Of a stretch of 10,078 nucleotides of DNA, positions 5,240 through 10,078 are shown piece by piece. The translations under genes and the position numbers were made by a program. The notes below the pieces were generated by a model. That model worked only from the letters and a program-made list of their open reading frames with translations, searched no databases and was not told the origin of the DNA. The DNA comes from JAABRU01 sp050180235. GTDB lineage: Bacteria > Desulfobacterota > Desulfobacteria > Desulfobacterales > Desulfococcaceae. Where the stretch lies: contig JBFXEJ010000161.1 in the NCBI GenBank assembly GCA_050180235.1, forward strand, positions 1 to 10,078, written 5' to 3'. How positions within the stretch are numbered: the first letter of the stretch is position 1; each line of letters opens with the position of its first letter.

Positions 5240-5387
5240 ACCGGTTCGCCATTGACCTGATACAATCTGCAGTTCCGCCCCGGACTGATCTGGAGGAGTG
5301 CAAAAATTAAGCGGAGCGGTTTTTTGCACACGCACGCTGAACCTCGGAAAAACTGACAATATTGTATAAAATTAATGGAGAATTGGT
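5240..5387 (-). mobile_element. MITE family E, copy B (inverted)
   Basis: ACCGGTTCGCCATT (5240-5253) and AATGGAGAATTGGT (5374-5387) are its inverted ends. Internally it carries CCTGATACAATCTGCA, GGAGGAGTGCAAAAATTA, GCGGAGCGGTTTTTTGCAC and AAAACTGACAATAT, all found in reverse complement at 3414-3546. The two copies are thus in opposite orientation, on either side of the MocR gene. It holds no gene. Confidence 0.75.
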
Positions 5388-5401
5388 ATAAGGAAACGGT
5401 G

Positions 5402-5509
5402 TTAGGCGATTTCTGAAAACAAATATCCCGGTTCAGTTAACAGGCACAGGGCAAAAGCCGGAAGCTTCTGATACTTTGGCGGTATATTCTTTTCCGGAAA
5501 TCAACTTAT
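5402..5509 (+). mobile_element. MITE family D, copy 2
   Basis: TTAGGCGATTTC (5402-5413) opens a copy of the element at 3323-3410, nearly identical through GGCAAAAGCCGGAAGCTT. It then has about 20 extra bases (near 5468-5490) and a degenerate right end, GGAAATCAACTTA (5497-5509). It stops about 30 bp short of the stop codon of the dikinase-like gene. Confidence 0.7.
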
Positions 5510-5538
5510 GCAGATAAACAGACTTTCCTTTGTCTTTT

Positions 5539-8500
5539 TTAGGATTCCCTAACTTTCATTGCCCCCTGATAAATATGCCCTTTCTGCCCGTCAATGCTCA
5601 GAAAATCGCCTGAATACACAACCATGTTGATATTTTCAAAAACCCCTTTCCTGTCCTTTTCAAAACAGAACAGGTTTCCGCATCCCACCACGCAGGTTTT
5701 CTCCAGCCGGTGGGCCACCACAGCAGCATGGGATGTAACCCCGCCTCTGGCTGTGAGAAGTCCGTCTGCCGCGTAAATTTCCTTAATATCATCAGGAACC
5801 GTATCCCCGCGCATGAGGATCAGTTTTGTATCAGGTTCCTGTTTCCGCCAATAATCAATCTCTTCCAGGGTAAACACAGCCCTGCCGCTCATGGCTCCGC
5901 CGCTGACACCAATGCCGTTGCCCAGCAGTATCCTGTCCGGAGTCATGCTGTCCTCATCAAAAATGCAGAATTTTTTCTGCCCGCGGATAGCCATATTCCT
6001 GCTTTGAAGCAGCCAGAGATTCTCCGGTTTCGGCCCCTCAAAGGTGAATTCAATCTCCTGGGGACTCCAGCCGTGATTATAAATCAGTTCTGAGGCCCAT
6101 GTTTTCAGGGTTCTGAAAATTTCCGGGAAATGACTTTCCAGAGTGATGTCTGTCTCCTTCATTTCACTGTCCTGCTGAATAATGGAGACCGGCAGCGTGT
6201 TGACCAGACCGGAAACCACATCCTCGCCCTGGTTTCCGATGGTGAAATCCCCCCAGAGCCGGACACTGTCTTCAGACCATCTCGGTGTATGGGTGAACAC
6301 CACACCGCTGCCGGACTGACGGGAAAGATTGCCGTATACCATGCTCTGCACGGTCACGGCTGTTCCCCAGTCATCAGAAATGCTCATGATTTTGCGGTAG
6401 GTTTTTGCCTTTTCCGATTCCCATGAATTGAGAACAATCTGTATGGTCTGCAGCAGTTGTTTAAACAAATCTTCGGTAATGGAAATGCCTGCTTCCTGCA
6501 CTCTTTTTTTGTAGGCCAGGGCCAGATCCCGCATCTCCTCTCCGGTAAATGCACGCTTGAAGGCTATGCCTTTTTCCGCTTTTTTGCGGAAGATAATCTC
6601 ATCAAAATCATCCCGCGCAAGCCCGTGTGCCATGCCATAGCACTGGACAAAACGCCGGTAGTTGTCCCAGGCAAACCATCCATTGCCTGTTCTTTCAGCC
6701 AGGCCTGCGGCAATCCGCTCATCCATGCCCACATTCAGAAAAGTGTCCATCATACCGGGCTGGGAAATGGATGATCCGCTTCGGACCGAAAACAGCAGCG
6801 GATTGGCCGGATCTCCGAAACGCTTTCCGGTCTGTTTTTCCAGCATGCGGATATGAGCGGAAATCTGATCTTTGAAATTGCTTTCAGCCGGAGGATAATT
6901 TTCCACAATATAACGGCATCGGAATATCTCTGTGGTGATGATGAAACCGGGCGGAACCGGAAAACCCATATGGTTGAGCCGCACCAGATTAAGTCCCTTG
7001 TTTCCCAGATGGATAATGCCATTGGCTTTTTCCTCTGCATCTTTGATGGAAACCATAGCCCGCTGGGGATCATAATTGAGCAGCAGACGCAGATGGTCTG
7101 CGCACAGAAGAAAAGACTGCAGGGAAAGGGTGTTCAGAATCCGGCTCAGCAGCAGATCCAACTGACGCAGCCCCAGGGAAAACGCGATTCTTTCCCGGAA
7201 AAAGATCTCTGAAATCCTGTGCCTTATTTTTTCCATATCATCTGTGTCAGTCTGGGAAAGATAGCGTTCCTGCACTTCGTCTTTCCGGAGATGGGAAAGG
7301 ATGCGGCTGAGATTGTTTTCATGTACATTGTTGAAATAGTCATTGATGATATTTTTGACTGCATCGGCAAATCCCTTGAACACATCCATATACTGGGTAA
7401 AGGTGAAACCCCTGGTTTTGAGTGCATGGCGCAGAAGATCGAGCTGCATTCCCAGTTCAGGCGAGGAAATGCCGTCGAGTTTCAATGCCCTGTCAAAAAA
7501 TTTGAGCAGATCATTGACCTGATAAAAGGTCTCACGGGTAATCAGCTTCAAATCCAGATTGTCAACAATTTCCTCAAAACAGACATTGACAGCAGACTCA
7601 AGCCGGAAAGTCAGGCCCAGCGCGTCAAATTTTGTTTCATGGTAACTGCCGTACATGGAGGGAATGTCAACTGTGAAATGCCGTTTTTTGTAAATATCCT
7701 CACGGATTTCATAGACAGCATCTGAAAAAATGATTTTTTTGAGACTTTCCAGACAATCCAGCAGCAGCGGAAGTTTTTTGTGTATGCACGGCTCGGCCAG
7801 CCCCTGTCTCAGTTTGTCTGCATCAGAAAAATCTTTTATATGGGAAAGACTTTCCCGGATTTCAGATTCAGCTTCCATGTCCAGAGCCAGACTGTATTTC
7901 CGGTGCAGAAGCCTGTACAGAAACGTAAGCATTTCCACCCTCTGTCTGTCCTGGGGCTCTGCATCAGACAGACTGTTGAGCAGCCATTTCAGATCCGCGC
8001 TGTCCATTTCCCGCAGATCATCGGGAATCATCACCCCTTTGCTGTCCCGGAGCCAGCGCATGACCCGGTGAACGCCCCGGATATAAGGCCCGTCCTCTTC
8101 AATCTGTTCGTAAATATTGGGAGGAACAAAGGATTTTATGAATTCCTTTTTGCAGTTTAGCCAGCAGTTCAGCACAGCTTCGGTAAACGCGACCACCCGG
8201 TTGCTGCTTTCCACATGAATCTGTTTGCGCAGAAAATGGATCAGCAGATCCTTCCGGTGTGTGAGTTCATCAATCTCTGTGGAAATATCCCGCAGTTTTC
8301 CCTCTGCGCCGATCTCGTTGAAATAGACCGGAAAAAGCCGGGCCAGTTGTTTGATCAGATTATAAACCTGCCGGATGTCGCAGTTGAGCAGATGGGTGAT
8401 GTCACGGGGAAACAGATCTGTGTCCTTGATAAAAACACCGGACAGGGAAAGATGGATAATCAGACCGGACAGAAGCCGGGTAGACCATTTGGGGCTGAGT

Positions 8501-9801
8501 TCAACAAGCTGCAGCCAGGTGCGGATATTGCGGATATGCGCGGGATTGACCTGTATCTGCCAGTCATTGCCCACTCCGCTGATCCGGGGGGCATGAAAAC
8601 CCATATCCATGACCGCATCAATGAAAAGTTTGATCAGATCACTGTCATCGGTTTTGTAAATCCCCCTGCCCATGTTCAGTACGCAGTTAAGGGAAGTGGC
8701 AGGAAAATCCCGTGTCCGGGCATTGAGAATGGAAAAAGCCTTTTTCAGAAGGATTTCCGTGTGCAGATGGGTTTCATGGGAAATCAGCCAGCCCATGATC
8801 CGGTTGATCTCTCTGAGGGTTTCCTCATGAATCAGGGACAGACCGGAAATATTCATAATATGGAAAAGGAAAATCACCTTCCACCGGCTGCCCTGGGTTT
8901 TGTCCTTTCCCATCTCCAGAAGTCTGCGGGGAATTTCCCGGTACAGATCAGCAATCCGGGTGTAAGAGGGCAGTTCCAGAATCAGTCTGATCTGATGCAG
9001 TTCTTTGGATTCATCCGGAGAAGAGGCTTCACTGTTTTCAATTTCGCAGATCCTCTGCTCCAGTTCCTTCATCTTGGTATGGGAAATCTGGGCAAAAATC
9101 TCTGCAAGCACCTGATGGTTTTCAATTCTGTCCATTTCTTTTTCAAACCAGGGCAGAGGATCAGCCTCAGTGAGCCAGTAGGCATAACTGCAACGGTAAT
9201 ATTTCAGAAGCAGATCTCTGAGTTCTTTGAAATGCAAAGAAACTTCCGGAAGGTATCTGAGGAGATCCTCTGCTGTTTTTTCCATCCGGTAATAACTTTT
9301 CACAAACAGAAAAAAAGTGGGATCATCAAAATTCCCGATGGTGCGGAATGCGGTATCCAGCACAGGCATGAAACGGCTGATATGCTCGGGCCCGCATTCA
9401 CGGATCATCTTCTGCAGAAAAAGCAGAAAATTGTCTGCTGCATCGCTCCGGACATCCTCCTGATCTGAGGATTGGATGACAAAAACAAAAATTTTGACAA
9501 ACAGATCCGCAGCCTCAGGGCCGGAGGGATGATTGCGGATCAGATGAAAATAATTCAGGCAGTAAGCCCGCGCCTCATTAACAATAATGCGGAAGTTTTT
9601 CCGGGGATGGTTCAGTTCTTTGAGAAAAAAGCTCACCCCTTCTGTCAGCCCGTAATATTTGGACAGTACTTCGCTGATCAGTCCGTATTCCGGATGCGGG
9701 TCCACATCCCCATAATCTGTACCGGGATTGGCTCTGAATGCATCATATTTATTGGCTCTGACAGCATCAGACCGGGACATAAACTCTTTCTGTATGTTCA
9801 A
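5539..9801 (-). CDS. PPDK-like ATP-grasp/phosphohistidine protein with giant N-terminal region
   Basis: This is a 1420-aa protein. Residues 1 to about 920 form a long, mostly helical, probably cytoplasmic region with no motif I recognise, no signal peptide and no membrane segment. Residues about 925-1270 are a PEP-synthase/PPDK ATP-grasp domain: GNKGLNL (933-939), SVRSGSSISQPGMMDT (1005-1020), NQGEDVVSG (1190-1198), EIEFTFE (1249-1255) and LLQSRN (1264-1269). Residues about 1290-1415 are the swivelling phosphohistidine domain: PDDIKEIYAADGLLTARGG, then TSHAAVVAH with catalytic H1358. In PPDK a PEP/pyruvate barrel of about 350 residues follows; here the protein ends. It should autophosphorylate H1358 from ATP, but the acceptor is unknown; the N-terminal region may bind it. 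The start is TTG 9801, with GGAGG at 9807-9811 spaced 5 bases. No partner gene adjoins it. Confidence 0.9.
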   Translation of the reverse strand: MNIQKEFMSRSDAVRANKYDAFRANPGTDYGDVDPHPEYGLISEVLSKYYGLTEGVSFFLKELNHPRKNFRIIVNEARAYCLNYFHLIRNHPSGPEAADLFVKIFVFVIQSSDQEDVRSDAADNFLLFLQKMIRECGPEHISRFMPVLDTAFRTIGNFDDPTFFLFVKSYYRMEKTAEDLLRYLPEVSLHFKELRDLLLKYYRCSYAYWLTEADPLPWFEKEMDRIENHQVLAEIFAQISHTKMKELEQRICEIENSEASSPDESKELHQIRLILELPSYTRIADLYREIPRRLLEMGKDKTQGSRWKVIFLFHIMNISGLSLIHEETLREINRIMGWLISHETHLHTEILLKKAFSILNARTRDFPATSLNCVLNMGRGIYKTDDSDLIKLFIDAVMDMGFHAPRISGVGNDWQIQVNPAHIRNIRTWLQLVELSPKWSTRLLSGLIIHLSLSGVFIKDTDLFPRDITHLLNCDIRQVYNLIKQLARLFPVYFNEIGAEGKLRDISTEIDELTHRKDLLIHFLRKQIHVESSNRVVAFTEAVLNCWLNCKKEFIKSFVPPNIYEQIEEDGPYIRGVHRVMRWLRDSKGVMIPDDLREMDSADLKWLLNSLSDAEPQDRQRVEMLTFLYRLLHRKYSLALDMEAESEIRESLSHIKDFSDADKLRQGLAEPCIHKKLPLLLDCLESLKKIIFSDAVYEIREDIYKKRHFTVDIPSMYGSYHETKFDALGLTFRLESAVNVCFEEIVDNLDLKLITRETFYQVNDLLKFFDRALKLDGISSPELGMQLDLLRHALKTRGFTFTQYMDVFKGFADAVKNIINDYFNNVHENNLSRILSHLRKDEVQERYLSQTDTDDMEKIRHRISEIFFRERIAFSLGLRQLDLLLSRILNTLSLQSFLLCADHLRLLLNYDPQRAMVSIKDAEEKANGIIHLGNKGLNLVRLNHMGFPVPPGFIITTEIFRCRYIVENYPPAESNFKDQISAHIRMLEKQTGKRFGDPANPLLFSVRSGSSISQPGMMDTFLNVGMDERIAAGLAERTGNGWFAWDNYRRFVQCYGMAHGLARDDFDEIIFRKKAEKGIAFKRAFTGEEMRDLALAYKKRVQEAGISITEDLFKQLLQTIQIVLNSWESEKAKTYRKIMSISDDWGTAVTVQSMVYGNLSRQSGSGVVFTHTPRWSEDSVRLWGDFTIGNQGEDVVSGLVNTLPVSIIQQDSEMKETDITLESHFPEIFRTLKTWASELIYNHGWSPQEIEFTFEGPKPENLWLLQSRNMAIRGQKKFCIFDEDSMTPDRILLGNGIGVSGGAMSGRAVFTLEEIDYWRKQEPDTKLILMRGDTVPDDIKEIYAADGLLTARGGVTSHAAVVAHRLEKTCVVGCGNLFCFEKDRKGVFENINMVVYSGDFLSIDGQKGHIYQGAMKVRES

Positions 9802-9806
9802 TGCGG

Positions 9807-9811
9807 CCTCC
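9807..9811 (-). promoter_or_regulatory. GGAGG ribosome binding site fixing a TTG start
   Basis: GGAGG sits 5 bases before TTG 9801. The next in-frame ATG (residue 8) has no comparable site at a proper distance, so the TTG start is preferred for the dikinase-like gene. Confidence 0.75.
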
Positions 9812-9851
9812 GTGAAAAAAAAGGGAGTCAGTTGGGGAAGTGAAACTTCTT

Positions 9852-9954
9852 AGGCGATTTCCATAAAAAAATGTACCATCATTGTAGGGTGGGCACGGCT
9901 TTTTGTGCCCGCCTTACTGCTGAAACGGTGGGCACAAAAAGCCGTGCCCACCCT
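9852..9954. mobile_element. Palindromic MITE family F, copy interrupted by IS110
   Basis: AGGCGATTTCCAT (9852-9864), ATGTACCAT and the arm GTAGGGTGGGCACGGCTTTT match the complete copy at 4961-5097 read from its other end. The second arm (9927-9954) ends in GTGCCCACCCT. In the complete copy this is followed by ACAATATGG; here it passes directly into IS110 sequence (TGTATG...), so the right end is missing from the window. Confidence 0.85.
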
Positions 9955-10078
9955 TGTATGTTAAGTTGACCAGTCCCATGCGACAGTATAAAAGGTATTT
10001 AAGAAATTCTGTACCGTTGTGTTCCTGCCCGGCAGCCGCGGCTGCCGGGCAGGAACACAGGCGGCGGCGAGATCGTCC
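9953..10078 (+). mobile_element. IS110-family element copy 2, 5' end only
   Basis: From the core CT (9953-9954) onward, this plus-strand sequence aligns with the left end of copy 1: TTGTATGTT, TTGACC, CCCATGCG, TATAA, TTTAAGAAA, CTGTACCGTT and, after a 40-bp palindrome (10019-10058), GGCGGCGGCGAGATCG. The window stops at the first bases of the predicted target guide, so neither the transposase nor the donor loop is visible. Differences throughout show a diverged sister element, not a recent duplicate. Confidence 0.85.
9987..10078 (+). ncRNA. Predicted bridge RNA of IS110 copy 2, partial
   Basis: This is the counterpart of the copy 1 bridge RNA, preceded by TTGACC (9966-9971) and TATAAA (9987-9992). 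It shows the 5' hairpin (perfect 40-base palindrome, 10019-10058) and the left strand of the GC stem (GCGGCGGCG, 10061-10069), then GATCGTCC. The start is the -10 region; the true 5' end should be a few bases later. The rest lies outside the window. Confidence 0.6.

Noticed and set aside
5083..5331. 82-aa minus-strand open frame with KVWQNNKVRRFTTFQSGTPS
   Set aside because: It is a translation of palindromic repeats (5108-5177 and family E copy B), with no start signal.
8215..9468. 417-aa plus-strand open frame
   Set aside because: It is antisense to the dikinase-like gene, has no recognisable domain and no ribosome binding site; it mirrors the codon use of the opposite strand.

Overview
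The window looks like a chromosomal segment of a repeat-rich Gram-negative anaerobe. The gene content (a BON-domain lipoprotein, a DUF3309 peptide, an IS110-family element, an Rhs remnant, a giant PPDK-like protein) and the density of palindromic mini-elements suggest Desulfobacterota (Desulfobacterales type). That placement is inference; no rRNA or marker gene is present. All five intact genes lie on the minus strand.

Layout, left to right. Positions 229-858 hold two small envelope genes: a DUF3309 membrane peptide and a single-BON lipoprotein. Positions 859-1713 hold a long leader with palindromes, a strong bidirectional terminator (1187-1230), a MITE with 33-bp terminal inverted repeats (1261-1426) and an Rhs/YD-repeat fragment. 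Positions 1714-2897 are an IS110-family insertion sequence with a 311-aa DEDD-type transposase and a structured 5' non-coding region. Positions 2898-3581 are a stack of palindromic elements, one of which carries a perfect sigma-54 consensus. Positions 3582-4880 encode a MocR-type (GntR plus aminotransferase-fold) regulator whose PLP lysine is replaced by Gln. Positions 4881-5538 are a second stack of the same kinds of palindromic elements. Positions 5539-9801 encode a 1420-aa protein with PPDK-like ATP-grasp and phosphohistidine domains at its C-terminus but no PEP/pyruvate barrel. Positions 9852-10078 hold another palindromic MITE, cut by the 5' end of a second IS110 copy that runs off the window.

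The main discovery is the IS110 element. Its 5' non-coding region has its own sigma-70-type promoter and folds as a bridge RNA would. One internal loop carries guides resembling the target. A second loop carries segments matching the element's own two ends (8 nt identical to the right end, 6 nt plus core complementary to the left end). These matches fix the element boundaries with a CT core. The reconstructed empty site is a common palindromic repeat, and the second copy sits at the same CCT/ACA position of an unrelated palindrome. Copy 1's transposase has lost the third acidic residue of the DEDD set, so it may be inactive.

The genes do not form one evident pathway. The dikinase-like gene and the MocR gene are co-directional but separated by about 660 bp of mobile palindromes. 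The MocR gene is bracketed by two pairs of repeats that could delete or invert it.
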